A DNA stretch of 64,000 nucleotides, taken from NCBI RefSeq assembly GCF_963877135.1, contig NZ_CAWNSW010000141.1:1-64000 (forward strand), given 5' to 3'. Below, piece after piece: positions 44,473 to 54,111 of the stretch (the first letter of the stretch is position 1; each line of letters opens with the position of its first letter). Both the position numbers and the translations under genes were made by a program. Source of the stretch: Stenomitos frigidus_A (GTDB lineage: Bacteria; Cyanobacteriota; Cyanobacteriia; Leptolyngbyales; Leptolyngbyaceae). The notes beneath the pieces were generated by a model that did no database searches, was not told the origin of the DNA, and saw nothing but the letters and a program-made list of their open reading frames with translations.

Positions 44473-46755
44473 ATGCACCTAACGGCTCCCGCATCTCCCA
44501 TTGAGTTTGATCTTCCTGCCTGGTTGCAGGACTGTCTACAGGCGCGATCGACTCAGCCGTCGCCTGCTGCGTCCGAAACCTCTAAAACTGATACTGACGA
44601 CCTGGTCTGTAGAGCCTTTGAATTTGCCTACGAGCTCCATAAAGGGCAATACCGAGCGTCGGGCGAACCCTACATCATGCACCCTGTTGCAGTGGCTGGC
44701 CTACTGCGCGATTTGGGCGGCGGCGGCGTCATGATTGCTGCGGGGTTCTTGCATGACGTAGTTGAGGATACTAGCGTTACGGCCGAAGAACTCGGAGAGC
44801 TCTTTGGTGAAGAGGTTCAACTACTGGTTGAAGGCGTCACTAAACTCTCAAAATTCAACTTTTCTAGCAAAACAGAACGACAGGCTGAAAACTTTCGCCG
44901 CATGTTCCTGGCTATGGCGCAGGATATTCGAGTCATCGTCGTCAAGCTAGCAGACCGTTTGCACAATATGCGGACGCTTGAACATTTACCCGATGCGAAA
45001 CGTCGGCAAATTGCGCTCGAAACGCGCGAAATCTTTGCGCCTTTAGCCAATCGATTGGGGATCGGGCGCTTTAAGTGGGAGTTGGAGGATTTGACCTTCA
45101 AATACTTGGAGCCTGAGTCCTATCGGCAAATCCAAGAACTGGTGGCTGAAAAACGGATCGATCGCGAAACGGGTCTGGCTCAAATTGTCGATAGCCTCAA
45201 GCTGCGCTTGGAGCAAGCAAAAATTGCTTGTGCTGACATTAGCGGTCGCCCCAAGCATCTCTATGGCATCTACCAGAAGATGAAGCGGCAGCAAAAAGAC
45301 TACAACGAGATCTACGATGTAGCCGCGATTCGACTGATCGTCAGCGCCAACGACGAATGCTACCGTGCTTTGGCAGTGGTTCACGACATGTTTCGCCCCA
45401 TTCCTGGGCGCTTCAAAGACTATATTGGTTTGCCAAAGCCCAATCGCTACCAGTCGTTACACACGGTTGTCATTGGCAACACAGGTAGACCACTGGAAAT
45501 TCAGATTCGGACCCTGGAAATGCATCACATTGCAGAGTACGGGATTGCTGCTCACTGGAAATACAAAGAAGCAGGCAGCTCTAGTAAGACGCAACTAACA
45601 ACGACCGACGAGAAATTCACCTGGCTGCGTCAACTGTTGGACTGGCAAAGCGATCTCAAAGATGCTCAGGAATACCTGGAGAACATCAAAGACGATTTGT
45701 TTGATGGTGATGTTTACGTCTTCACGCCTCAAGGCGATGTGGTATCCCTTAGTCGTGGTGCAACTCCCGTTGATTTTGCTTACCGTATCCATACCGAGAT
45801 CGGTAATCACTGTGCTGGGGTGCGTGTAAATGAACGCATGACTACACTCGACACGCCGCTGAAGAACGGCGATATCGTTGAGATTATTACTCAGAAGAAC
45901 TCTCGACCAAGTCTCGATTGGCTTAATTTTGTCGTCACTCCCGGTGCCCGTAATCGCATTCGTCAGTGGTATAAGCGATCGAACCGAGAAGAAAATGTGG
46001 CTCGTGGTCGTGAAATGCTAGAGCGCGAACTGGGTAAAAATGGCTTTGAGGCTCTGCTCAAGTCAGCTCCCATGCAAGCGACAGCAGAGCGATGTAACTA
46101 TCATACAGTGGAAGATTTGCTTGCTGCCGTTGGCTACGGCGAAGTCACTCTCAACTCCACTCTCAATCGCTTGCGTGAAACGATTAAAGCACAGCAACCT
46201 TTAGTCAAGCTCTCTGATAGCCTCAGTGCTTCTACTCAAGAGCTGCCGTTGTTGCCGACGTCTCCCAAACTCTTACCAGTCCAGCCGTCTAGCAAAGCAC
46301 CCATTATTGGTGTAGAGGGCTTACTACATCACATCGCAGGATGCTGTACGCCGGTTCCAGGTGAAGCCATCATTGGCGTTGTCACACGTAGCAGCCGAGG
46401 CATTTCAATTCACCGTCAAGGCTGTCCTAACGTGGAGCCGATCCCCGGCGATCGTCTGGTGCCCGTTAGTTGGAATACGGCTGATCAGGATCATGGGCGT
46501 CCGCAAACGTACCCAGTAGATATCCAAATTCAAGTAATTGATCGAGTCGGCGTACTGAAGGATATTCTGTCTCGCCTAACCGATAATAATATCAATGTCC
46601 GTAATGCCCAGGTAAAAACGTATCCAGCTCAAACTGCGATTATTGATTTAGGCATTGACATCCGTGACCATGAACAGCTTGAGCGCACCTTTAGCCAAAT
46701 CAGAAAGTTGAGTGACGTGCTTAATCTCCGCCGTTTGAACCAGATCGAAGACTGA
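44473..46755 (+). CDS. Bifunctional (p)ppGpp synthetase/hydrolase (RelA/SpoT homologue)
   Basis: Stringent-response enzyme of about 760 residues from the ATG at 44473; the frame extends upstream to a TTG at 44365, which I consider less likely. Domains in order: HD hydrolase (GQYRASGEPYIMHP, then HDVVEDT), synthetase (RFKDYIGLPKPNRYQSLHT, EIQIRT), TGS (VYVFTPQGDVVSLSRGATPVD), a zinc-finger/RIS region (HIAGCCTPVPGE) and a C-terminal ACT domain. Both catalytic sites look intact. It is monocistronic, divergent from the PatD-like gene. Confidence 0.93.
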   Translation: MHLTAPASPIEFDLPAWLQDCLQARSTQPSPAASETSKTDTDDLVCRAFEFAYELHKGQYRASGEPYIMHPVAVAGLLRDLGGGGVMIAAGFLHDVVEDTSVTAEELGELFGEEVQLLVEGVTKLSKFNFSSKTERQAENFRRMFLAMAQDIRVIVVKLADRLHNMRTLEHLPDAKRRQIALETREIFAPLANRLGIGRFKWELEDLTFKYLEPESYRQIQELVAEKRIDRETGLAQIVDSLKLRLEQAKIACADISGRPKHLYGIYQKMKRQQKDYNEIYDVAAIRLIVSANDECYRALAVVHDMFRPIPGRFKDYIGLPKPNRYQSLHTVVIGNTGRPLEIQIRTLEMHHIAEYGIAAHWKYKEAGSSSKTQLTTTDEKFTWLRQLLDWQSDLKDAQEYLENIKDDLFDGDVYVFTPQGDVVSLSRGATPVDFAYRIHTEIGNHCAGVRVNERMTTLDTPLKNGDIVEIITQKNSRPSLDWLNFVVTPGARNRIRQWYKRSNREENVARGREMLERELGKNGFEALLKSAPMQATAERCNYHTVEDLLAAVGYGEVTLNSTLNRLRETIKAQQPLVKLSDSLSASTQELPLLPTSPKLLPVQPSSKAPIIGVEGLLHHIAGCCTPVPGEAIIGVVTRSSRGISIHRQGCPNVEPIPGDRLVPVSWNTADQDHGRPQTYPVDIQIQVIDRVGVLKDILSRLTDNNINVRNAQVKTYPAQTAIIDLGIDIRDHEQLERTFSQIRKLSDVLNLRRLNQIED

Positions 46756-47309
46756 TGCATCCGTCCTCTCAAGCACTAAGTCTGATGCGAAACGATGTGC
46801 AAACAAAACGGCTGGCGAGATAAATGCTATGCTCCATTACGATTAAATTTCAACATTAACGCTTAAAAAACAATACGTAGCCCCGTCAGATCAGCGCCTT
46901 CTTATTAGGCGTAATTGATAGATACACAGCATATACGTGTATTTACTGGCAGGCCACCATTTTTCTTACTATCTCTGCTGTCAGCCACGATCGCGCAGAT
47001 AGCTTGTCTGAGGCAATAGCAGGGCTTCGGATATTGCGTTTTGTGACTTGAAGCCAGATTAACATTTATACTCTAAGATGAAGTTGAGTGATTCTAGTCA
47101 CAGCCTCTAGCTTGATGCCACGGGTACGATCGAGACCACTAGGGATTGGAAGAACGCTTGGGGATACCTACTGAATGCATTGCCCCTTACTGAATGTATT
47201 GCCCAAACCTGCAACAATGGTATTATTCTTTCGTCTAAGATTAGAGCCTTACACGTTGATCAGTACCCTCAGTGCCTGAATCAGTCAAAATCTACCCTCA
47301 TCCCTGGGC
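46756..47309. other. Intergenic region, no gene recognised
   Basis: About 550 bases between two rightward genes. It contains CGCCTTCTTATTAGGCG (a short hairpin near 46889) and TGAATGCATTGCCC / TGAATGTATTGCCC direct repeats near 47171-47204. No coding frame, tRNA or strong terminator was found. Confidence 0.5.
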
Positions 47310-48629
47310 ATGGGAGTTCTAGCCGCCGTGAGTACCTGGACACCCAACTTTAATCGACAGATCGACCAAGAGGAGCAGCAGTTGTATGATCACTTGCTCC
47401 GGCTTGTTCAGTCTGAGCTGCCTGCACAATTGATAGAACGCTTTCGTGCGTTGTTCGTTGATGGGGTCGGCTATCCTGACTCAGACATTGCGGCCGCAAT
47501 CAACAAAATTGCTACATCCAAAGCCGCTGACCAAGAATTTCGCTTTGTTCTCAACCGTTGCTGTCACATCTTGATCAACCGTTGGCAGACTCGCCCCCAA
47601 CTTCAGGCTGCCATCCCAGAGCTGATCGCGATTTTTGAGACAACGCCCTCTCGACCCGTCACTGAATATTCGCGATCGCGATCGGTGAGACGCGTGCGCG
47701 AGTTGGTGAAGGGATTTGTTGACAGTGAGCAATATGTCACGCTCCGTCGCTTGGGGCAGGTGATGAACCAGGCGGTTGACCTAAAGACCCCTCCGCCTGC
47801 TCATGAGCCGATCGGTGCTCTCATTCAGCGCTATCCCTATCTCTATGAGCACTGTCTGTTGACTGAGGGCAGCCCTTATGAGCATCAACAAACGATTCGG
47901 CAACTTCAGACGAAGGCACAGCGTCAATACGAAGTTGATTTGTCACAATACGTAACTTATCAGGTGAGGCGATCGCAGATTGACCGTAATGCACCCTTGC
48001 TGGCGTCTCACCGGATTCTTCAACCCGTCAAAAATCCAACCTTATTGAGCGATCAAGAATTGTGCCGCGCGCTGAAGCAGTTTGCTGGTAAATCTCAAAG
48101 CGCTGGCACTTATCGTGACTTAGCGCAACGGTTTCTGACTCACACCAACCAGGCACCCACCTACCAGTCGTTCAAGGATGACCTTTACCAGTACATTACG
48201 GCGTCCGTAGACCCAGAATATGGTCGGCGACAGTTCAACAATCAACTCTACAGTCAGTTAAAAAACACGCTGCCAGAAAGCGATGACCAAAAACTCAACG
48301 ATTTCCTGCTGGTGAGAACATGTAGCCAGTTGCTAAACTTCCTGGTGGTTGAGAGCCCTCAGAGACCCAACCATTTTGTCTTTGTTGATCTAATCTCCAA
48401 TATCGGCTCTACGTTAACGACGGGCCTCTTGCTAAAAATTGTGCTAATTTGTCGCAAGGTAAAGCCTTACCTGGAAAAGCGCTTTTCCATTTTGTTCAAC
48501 CACTATGAATTTTGTCGCCGTGATGGTGTGCAGTGGCTCGTCGAAGCGATGGAAACGCTCAATTTAGCGCTGAGCACGAATTTTAGTACGATTGATCTTT
48601 CTTTTATCAATCAAATTGCGTATCAATGA
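47310..48629 (+). CDS. Conserved cyanobacterial protein of unknown function
   Basis: A 439-residue, mostly helical soluble protein. No membrane span, signal peptide or catalytic motif was recognised. It is rich in Gln, Leu and Arg. It looks like a full-length conserved cyanobacterial protein. It lies upstream of rpsU on the same strand, 250 bases away. A GTG six codons downstream is an alternative start. Confidence 0.7.
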   Translation: MGVLAAVSTWTPNFNRQIDQEEQQLYDHLLRLVQSELPAQLIERFRALFVDGVGYPDSDIAAAINKIATSKAADQEFRFVLNRCCHILINRWQTRPQLQAAIPELIAIFETTPSRPVTEYSRSRSVRRVRELVKGFVDSEQYVTLRRLGQVMNQAVDLKTPPPAHEPIGALIQRYPYLYEHCLLTEGSPYEHQQTIRQLQTKAQRQYEVDLSQYVTYQVRRSQIDRNAPLLASHRILQPVKNPTLLSDQELCRALKQFAGKSQSAGTYRDLAQRFLTHTNQAPTYQSFKDDLYQYITASVDPEYGRRQFNNQLYSQLKNTLPESDDQKLNDFLLVRTCSQLLNFLVVESPQRPNHFVFVDLISNIGSTLTTGLLLKIVLICRKVKPYLEKRFSILFNHYEFCRRDGVQWLVEAMETLNLALSTNFSTIDLSFINQIAYQ

Positions 48630-48695
48630 GTTTTGGGGAGACGAAAGCAATTTTTTGTGCTAACGTACCCTTTGAATTGATCTGTCGGTAAGCTT

Positions 48696-48765
48696 GGTCG
48701 AGTAGCCTCTTGTCAGCTGTGCTATGGATTATTAAGGATGCCGCCTCCAAAGGCTTGACTCGACC
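48696..48765 (+). other. Stem-loop in the rpsU leader region
   Basis: GGTCGAGT (48696-48703) pairs with ACTCGACC (48758-48765); AGCC and GGCT extend the stem past a small bulge. The stem closes a loop of about 50 bases upstream of rpsU. It could be a regulatory leader or the 3' structure of the preceding gene. No known riboswitch was recognised. Confidence 0.4.
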
Positions 48766-48878
48766 TGTAACCGGGAAGGCAACCAACGCTTAAACGGGTT
48801 TGTCTGAGAGCAGTGGATTGCTCATCGTAAGTTCGGCAGCTCATTCATACAATCATTTTTCGGGAGAAGTTGAAAGGA

Positions 48879-49058
48879 ATGACTCAGGTAGTTCTCGGTG
48901 AAAACGAAGGCATCGATTCTGCTTTGCGGCGCTTTAAACGTCAGGTCTCCAAAGCCGGCATTTTGGCTGATCTACGGTCGCATAGACACTTCGAAACACC
49001 AATTGAAAAGAAAAAAAGGAAGGCAATTGTGGCTCGACGCAAACGTCGCTACAACTAA
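48879..49058 (+). CDS. rpsU: 30S ribosomal protein S21
   Basis: A 59-residue S21 from the ATG at 48879 (MTQVVLGENEGIDSALRRFK), preceded by GAAAGGA. The body has KAGILADLRSHRHFETP, and the C-terminus is the basic KKKRKAIVARRKRRYN tail. S21 binds the small subunit near the anti-Shine-Dalgarno region and aids initiation. A TTG three codons upstream is rejected. Confidence 0.96.
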   Translation: MTQVVLGENEGIDSALRRFKRQVSKAGILADLRSHRHFETPIEKKKRKAIVARRKRRYN

Positions 49059-49333
49059 GTTTTAGCTTCTAAACGTTATTTTTTGGGACAGTCGCGCTTT
49101 CATCGAACCTCCACAGAACAAAGAGTGAAGCCTAGATGAATAGGGAAGCGTGATTATTTATAAGCTTCGGCAGTCTCTTTAAAGCACCCAGGTTTTGGGT
49201 AGCATGGGTTACGCATTGAAACGCCTCCTACGTTTAAGTGAGCCTACCTATTTAGCACAGCTTTAGGCTTTCTCGGGCAACGCCCACGCCGAGCCAGCCG
49301 AAGTGCATCTTTAGTTTCAGATGTTACAAAAGC
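49059..49333. other. Intergenic region after rpsU
   Basis: No gene was found. A bidirectional terminator borders its right end. Confidence 0.4.
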
Positions 49334-49373
49334 AGTGCACGCAGTCGATCGGCGATCGACTGCGTGCACTTTT
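49334..49373. terminator. Bidirectional Rho-independent terminator
   Basis: A perfect 17-base stem (AGTGCACGCAGTCGATC, 49334-49350; its complement at 49354-49370) with a GGC loop. It is followed by TTT on the plus strand and by GCTTTTG on the minus strand. It lies 30 bases beyond the stop of the leftward gene and also blocks transcription coming from rpsU. Confidence 0.85.
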
Positions 49374-49404
49374 AGCGAAGCGGCTTCAGCTAGCAAGCAG
49401 CTGA

Positions 49405-49767
49405 CTAACCACCAACTTTGTCCTGAACTTTCTCAAGCACGTTTTTGATGTCTTTCTCGACCGAGGGGATGCTCCCTGAGTTTGAGGGGCGCTTCATCTC
49501 TTTGAGGCCCGCTTTGCCTTGCACTTCATTGAGGCCACCACCTCTAGTTTTCGCTTGCGTTTCGCTCAGGTTGGGGGGATGATCCGTAGCGATCGCATTA
49601 CGCGATTCTTGTTCGTACTCTTTAGCAGCTTGGTTTGCGGCTGCATTTGGCTCATTTTTGATGGGTGCAGCAAAAACGGGAGTCACGTAAGAAAACAGTA
49701 AGACAGCGCAAAGACAAAGGGTTAAAAAGTAGCGAAGGGGACGTAAAGCAGTTAAAACATCTTTCAT
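49405..49767 (-). CDS. Secreted small protein of the low-temperature-induced type
   Basis: A 120-residue protein with a clear signal peptide (residues 1-34, hydrophobic LTLCLCAVLLFSYVTPVFA, cleavage after AFA/VFAA). The mature part is polar and Asn/Lys/Glu-rich, with the GGLNEVQGKAGLKEMKRP segment seen in cyanobacterial proteins annotated as low-temperature-induced. Function is unknown. GGAGGAG lies seven bases before the ATG, predicting strong translation. Confidence 0.65.
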   Translation of the reverse strand: MKDVLTALRPLRYFLTLCLCAVLLFSYVTPVFAAPIKNEPNAAANQAAKEYEQESRNAIATDHPPNLSETQAKTRGGGLNEVQGKAGLKEMKRPSNSGSIPSVEKDIKNVLEKVQDKVGG

Positions 49768-50075
49768 AGCAGGCTCCTCCAGGCTATAGAAGTTAGAGTT
49801 GAAAAGCTTGTTGCACAGTGCAACGAAGCTTCTCTATCTACTCAGATCGACCTACCTATCGACATCTACATCTTGGCGGATCTATATCGCTGTGTTGGTT
49901 GTTTCTTCTCTCTCTGGGGGAGGAGCAAAAGGCTGGGATAGCTGCTCCAGGTCGCTTCGTGCTGCTAGGAGCAAGCCACGCCAATTGGCTACACTCAGAG
50001 CTATCCAGTAGTCGGTCGGGGACATGGCGCCACCATATCGCTACTAGAAATACAACCTTATTCAATTTATGTGAC
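49768..50075. other. Intergenic region, nothing recognised
   Basis: About 300 bases between two leftward genes, with no supported gene, repeat or terminator. Confidence 0.45.
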
Positions 50076-51233
50076 TCAGTAGGTGTAAAACATTTCTTGC
50101 AGTGCTTTGGTGTCACTTGTGATTGTGAGACCCAGCATCAGCAAAATGCGGGCTTTCTGGGGGTTTAGATTATCCGTCACGATGAAGTCATGTTCATCGT
50201 CTTTCTCTTCGCCGTTTCGCACAATACGCCCAGAACCGGTGCGTGAACTCCGGGCAATAATTACCCCTTTTTGACGAGCCGCGATCGCGGCAGGCTCCAA
50301 TTGCATCGAGATGCTGCCATCGCCGACACCCGCATAAACAATACCTTTGGCACCATCAGCAATAGCTGCGTTAAGTAACACAGGGCTATTGTTGCCATAG
50401 CCATAAATGATGTCAACCTGAGGTAGCTTTGTGTTGGTGGTGACTGTAAACGGGGTGGCAGTGGTATGTTTGCGTGCTGGCGTACGGTAAAAGTAGGGTT
50501 TGCCCAATTCGACATAGCCTAGATAGCCCAGATCAGGAGTCTGAAAGGTGTTAAGACTGGTTGTATTGATTTTTGTCACTTCACGGGCAGCCGAAATTTG
50601 GTCGTTGAGGCTGACGAGTACGCCCTTGCCCACAGCGGTTGGACTGCCTGCGATCGCCACTGCATTGTAGAGATTGAGGGGCCCATCGGCACTCAGCGCT
50701 GTAGCGGGACGCATCGATCCGACAATGACAACGGGCTTTTGGCTCTTCGTCACGAGATTGAGAAAATAAGCGGTTTCTTCGATCGTATCGGTGCCATGAG
50801 TGATCACCACACCATCGACATCCGGTTTTGCCAATACTGCATTCACACGATCGGCAAGCTTCAGCAGGCCCGCATTCGTCATGTTTTCGCTGGCGATTTG
50901 CAGCACCTGCTCACCCGTTACGTTAGCGATTTTTTTCAGCTCAGGTACAGCGCTAATGAGCGCAGCTACGGGTAGTTTGGCCGCTTGATAGCCAACGGTT
51001 GTGGTTGAAGTCGCACCTGTGCCTGCGATCGTGCCACCCGTGGCCAAAATCACCACGTTGGGTAGTTTAGCGGTAGGTGCAGCAGGTGTTTGTGCAATCG
51101 TCTCTGACGATCGCGTCATAACAGCCGCTGGAGGCATTTTGCCGGGAGCAAATTGCGCTAACGCTGGCATGATTATGAGCATTGCGATGGTCAGCACAAA
51201 CAAAAGGGCAAACACGAAGCGGCTTTTTCGCAT
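50076..51233 (-). CDS. Secreted type II L-asparaginase
   Basis: A 385-residue enzyme that hydrolyses asparagine to aspartate and ammonia. A signal peptide (about 1-27, ending PALAQ) and an Ala/Pro-rich spacer precede the catalytic domain, implying periplasmic action. Active-site motifs are TGGTIAGT (65-72) and HGTDTIEET (146-154), with the second-domain ARSSRTGSGR and GNNSPV segments. This supplies nitrogen from external asparagine. No operon partner was found and no NtcA consensus was noticed upstream. Confidence 0.93.
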   Translation of the reverse strand: MRKSRFVFALLFVLTIAMLIIMPALAQFAPGKMPPAAVMTRSSETIAQTPAAPTAKLPNVVILATGGTIAGTGATSTTTVGYQAAKLPVAALISAVPELKKIANVTGEQVLQIASENMTNAGLLKLADRVNAVLAKPDVDGVVITHGTDTIEETAYFLNLVTKSQKPVVIVGSMRPATALSADGPLNLYNAVAIAGSPTAVGKGVLVSLNDQISAAREVTKINTTSLNTFQTPDLGYLGYVELGKPYFYRTPARKHTTATPFTVTTNTKLPQVDIIYGYGNNSPVLLNAAIADGAKGIVYAGVGDGSISMQLEPAAIAARQKGVIIARSSRTGSGRIVRNGEEKDDEHDFIVTDNLNPQKARILLMLGLTITSDTKALQEMFYTY

Positions 51234-51331
51234 GAGATGGACACCTGAGGCGGGGGCTAGAGATTGAGGCTCAATATAGTCCAGAATGATAACCGACTTC
51301 GTAGTCTCAAGAACAAGCAGACAGCGTCCAT

Positions 51332-51967
51332 TTAGTTGAGTCGATGTTTTTGCAGTGCCACGATCGCTGCCTGAGTGCGATCGCGCAAACCTAAGCGACT
51401 CAGGATATTTGTCACGTGATTGCGAACGGTCTTTTCGGAGATGAAGAGAACCTGTGCAATCTCGCGGTTGCTAGAACCCTGGGCGATCAGCTGTAGAATT
51501 TCCTGCTCTCGCGGCGTTAAGTCCGTCAACTCTAAGGGTGGATTGGGTGGCACGGGTGGAGCCGCGATCGCCTTGTGAGAAAGCCCTGGACCGATCTGGG
51601 TGTACCCTTTTTGCACAAATCGAATAGCCTGCACTAATTCTTCAAACGGCGTATCCTTCAGCAAATAGCCAGAGGCGCCCTTTTGCAACGCCTGCGTGAC
51701 GTACTCCTGATCGTCAAAAGTGGTCAGCACCAGAACTTTGGTGCCGGGAAACTGCTGACAAATGGCTTGGGTTGCGGCGACGCCATCCATGACAGGCATG
51801 CGCACATCCATGAGGACAACGTCCGGCGTTAAGGCGGCGACGAGAGCGATCGCGTCTTGCCCGTTGGCGGCTTCTCCAACTACCTGTAAGGTGTCATCTG
51901 ATTTCAGCAAGGCTTTCATCCCTCGACGGATCAGATCTTGGTCGTCAACGAGCAGCAGGCGAATCAT
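51332..51967 (-). CDS. NarL/FixJ-type response regulator
   Basis: A 211-residue two-domain regulator. The receiver domain has the acidic pocket DD (8-9), phospho-acceptor Asp54 in VVLMDVRMP and Lys104-like GYLLKD. The LuxR-type helix-turn-helix (about 145-205) has LTPREQEILQLIAQGSSNREIA. It follows the sensor kinase gene by 58 bases, so the two form one system. Its regulon is unknown; the divergent small exported protein at 53401 is a possible target. Confidence 0.92.
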   Translation of the reverse strand: MIRLLLVDDQDLIRRGMKALLKSDDTLQVVGEAANGQDAIALVAALTPDVVLMDVRMPVMDGVAATQAICQQFPGTKVLVLTTFDDQEYVTQALQKGASGYLLKDTPFEELVQAIRFVQKGYTQIGPGLSHKAIAAPPVPPNPPLELTDLTPREQEILQLIAQGSSNREIAQVLFISEKTVRNHVTNILSRLGLRDRTQAAIVALQKHRLN

Positions 51968-52025
51968 GGAGGTGAGGGGTGAGGAGTAAGGGATGAAGAA
52001 GGCTATTGGGGCTCAGTAAGCCTCA

Positions 52026-53228
52026 TCAGGATGGCGGCTGCAAGGGAAAGGTGGCGCGGATTTGACAGCCTTGTTGGGGTGCTGCAATGAGTTCAAACTG
52101 ACCCGCGATCGCTGCTGTGCGTTCCTGCATGCCCTGCAAGCCAAAGCCTGTAGTCGTCTGGTTCGGGTCAAACCCCTGACCATTATCCTGCACCGAAACC
52201 TGTAGGCGATCGACGATCGTTTGAATGGTGACATCGACCGCAGTGGCAGCAGCATATTTGCAAATGTTGGTCAGTGCTTCTTGCACGATGCGATAAACGG
52301 TACTTTGAATATCGCCAGACAACGGTTTGTGAAGCAACAGTTGGCAGTTGGGCGTAATGCCTGTAGAGCGGCGAAACTCTTCGATGAGAGTGGCGATCGC
52401 GGCCTCCAGTGATCGTCCCTGCAAGGGATCAGACCGCAGTGCTGAGACGGATTGTCGCACCTCTTGAAGTGCGGTAGAGCCAATCTGCTTGGCTTCGACT
52501 AGCAGCGCTTTTGCCTCTTCGGGGTCTGACTGCAACAAGCGCAGCGCGGCCTCCAGATGCAGGTTGTAGGCAGTGAGGGAATGCCCCAACGAATCGTGAA
52601 TATCGCGCGCGATACGATTCCGTTCTTGCAGCGTTGCCTGGTCTTCGATGCGAAGTGCATATTGGCGCAGGCGTGTGTTCGCGATCGCCAGTTGCTCTCG
52701 ACTACGCCGTTCCGATAAGGCCGCATTTACAAGCGCTTGCAGAAAGATCACAATCAGCCCAAACATGACGATAAAACTCAACAGCAGAAAGCCACCGCGA
52801 TCGACAAAAATAGGGATGCGAAACAGTTCTAATGACCGGAATCGTTGTGCCTGTAGGCTGATGCAAAGCCCAACCGCGATCGTTGCTACCACTGAACGGT
52901 AGTACCCCTCAAACACCAAGCAATTGCGAACAATCAGCACCACGTACAAAAGCGTAAACAAACGAATGCCACCGAATGTTGTCAGGAACAGCAGCAACCC
53001 CATTTCAACCACGGTGTAGAAAACTTTGGCAGTGGGGCGGGACGGCAGCTTTAACCCCATCAGCACAAACACACCGAGACCAATCAGATTGAGCAAGGGC
53101 GATCGCGGCAGTTGGCTAAAGGGCGATCGCGGCAGAATTTCGCTCAATGCCACAATGCCCAATAGTATCCACTCCAAATAGAGCAGAAAGCGGAGTGAAT
53201 CATCTCGATGGTGAGCGGGTAGCTTCAT
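52026..53228 (-). CDS. NarL-type membrane sensor histidine kinase (HisKA_3)
   Basis: A 400-residue kinase. Up to six hydrophobic spans fill residues 12-170, with no large periplasmic loop, so it may sense a membrane signal, as in DesK-like kinases. The HisKA_3 motif ARDIHDSLGHSLT carries the phospho-accepting His211. The ATPase domain has VQDNGQGFD and GFGLQGMQERT. It lies upstream of the response regulator in one operon. Confidence 0.92.
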   Translation of the reverse strand: MKLPAHHRDDSLRFLLYLEWILLGIVALSEILPRSPFSQLPRSPLLNLIGLGVFVLMGLKLPSRPTAKVFYTVVEMGLLLFLTTFGGIRLFTLLYVVLIVRNCLVFEGYYRSVVATIAVGLCISLQAQRFRSLELFRIPIFVDRGGFLLLSFIVMFGLIVIFLQALVNAALSERRSREQLAIANTRLRQYALRIEDQATLQERNRIARDIHDSLGHSLTAYNLHLEAALRLLQSDPEEAKALLVEAKQIGSTALQEVRQSVSALRSDPLQGRSLEAAIATLIEEFRRSTGITPNCQLLLHKPLSGDIQSTVYRIVQEALTNICKYAAATAVDVTIQTIVDRLQVSVQDNGQGFDPNQTTTGFGLQGMQERTAAIAGQFELIAAPQQGCQIRATFPLQPPS

Positions 53229-53306
53229 GCTGCGTTGATCCTACAACCACCTACCTTACGCGTTCTCAGGCAAGGGATACAAGGGTGCGCTGTCCTGCTA
53301 CAGCGT

Positions 53307-53349
53307 GGGACAAATGTCCCGCTTCAAATGAGGACACCTGCCTCAGGTG
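53307..53349. promoter_or_regulatory. Paired inverted repeats between divergent genes
   Basis: GGGACA-AA-TGTCCC (53307-53320) and ACACCTG-CCT-CAGGTGT (53333-53349) lie between the sensor kinase and the exported-protein gene. They could be regulator operators or RNA hairpins. The second is only about 50 bases before the start at 53401. Confidence 0.4.
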
Positions 53350-53400
53350 TGGAACCGCTATGACTCATAGGATGGGAGCATCGAACTGAGGAGCCAACCG

Positions 53401-54036
53401 ATGAAACAGCCCATGAAACGAAACTTGATTGCGCTACTGGCAGGCAGTCTTGTTGTTGCAACCCCTATACTTGCCAACCTGGCAGTCGCTCAAACGCCAA
53501 GCCCGCTGCCTGCCAACACCCCTAATGCCGCAGTCATTCCAGCAGATCGCTTAGAGCGACGTCAGCAGCTTCGGAGTCAAATCAGCACGATTCTCACACC
53601 GGAGCAGCGTCAGCAGTTTGCTACTGCGATCAAACAAGGTCAATCCGTGGAAGCGACGATCGCCGCAATGAACCTTTCTGCCGATCAAAAAGCGCAACTG
53701 CAGCAGGTGCTTGCAGCATCAGGCTTGCCTAATCTGTCGCAGCTTAACCTCACTCAGACGCAAAAAGTGCAATTGAAGCAGGTATATGCCCAAGTGCGCA
53801 CTCAACTGGACCAAATCCTGACCGTAGAACAGCGCCAGCAGTTCAAAGCCGCTTTGGTGCAAGGCAGCAGCTTCCAAGGCGCGATCGCCACGATGAACCT
53901 TTCAGCAGAACAGAAAACCCAAGTGCGCCAGATGATGCAATCTACCCGTCCTCAACTGGACCAGATCTTAACGGCTGAACAAAAGCAGCAGCTTCGACAA
54001 AACCTGTCTTCACTGCGGCAACAACGCCAACGCTAA
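53401..54036 (+). CDS. Exported Gln-rich helical repeat protein (Spy/CpxP-like in character)
   Basis: A 211-residue protein with a signal peptide (about 1-31, MKRNLIALLAGSLVVATP, ending AVAQ). The mature part holds two copies of a repeat of about 85 residues opening ILTPEQRQQF or ILTVEQRQQF and containing ATIAAMNLSADQK or AIATMNLSAEQK, then a third partial ILTAEQKQQL. The TxEQ phrases recall the LTxxQ motif of Spy-type periplasmic chaperones, but homology is not proven. It is divergent from the two-component pair. An ATG four codons downstream is an alternative start. Confidence 0.7.
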   Translation: MKQPMKRNLIALLAGSLVVATPILANLAVAQTPSPLPANTPNAAVIPADRLERRQQLRSQISTILTPEQRQQFATAIKQGQSVEATIAAMNLSADQKAQLQQVLAASGLPNLSQLNLTQTQKVQLKQVYAQVRTQLDQILTVEQRQQFKAALVQGSSFQGAIATMNLSAEQKTQVRQMMQSTRPQLDQILTAEQKQQLRQNLSSLRQQRQR

Positions 54037-54111
54037 GCGCTACAAAGCATTGAACTCAAGCTCGCCTTCAATCTCCTATTCCCAACCCTTTCACGCTTTG
54101 GTCAAACTCCT

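Noticed and set aside
48690..48800. Possible tRNA-like structure before rpsU
   Set aside because: No T-loop consensus or anticodon arm could be placed; only one stem is supported.
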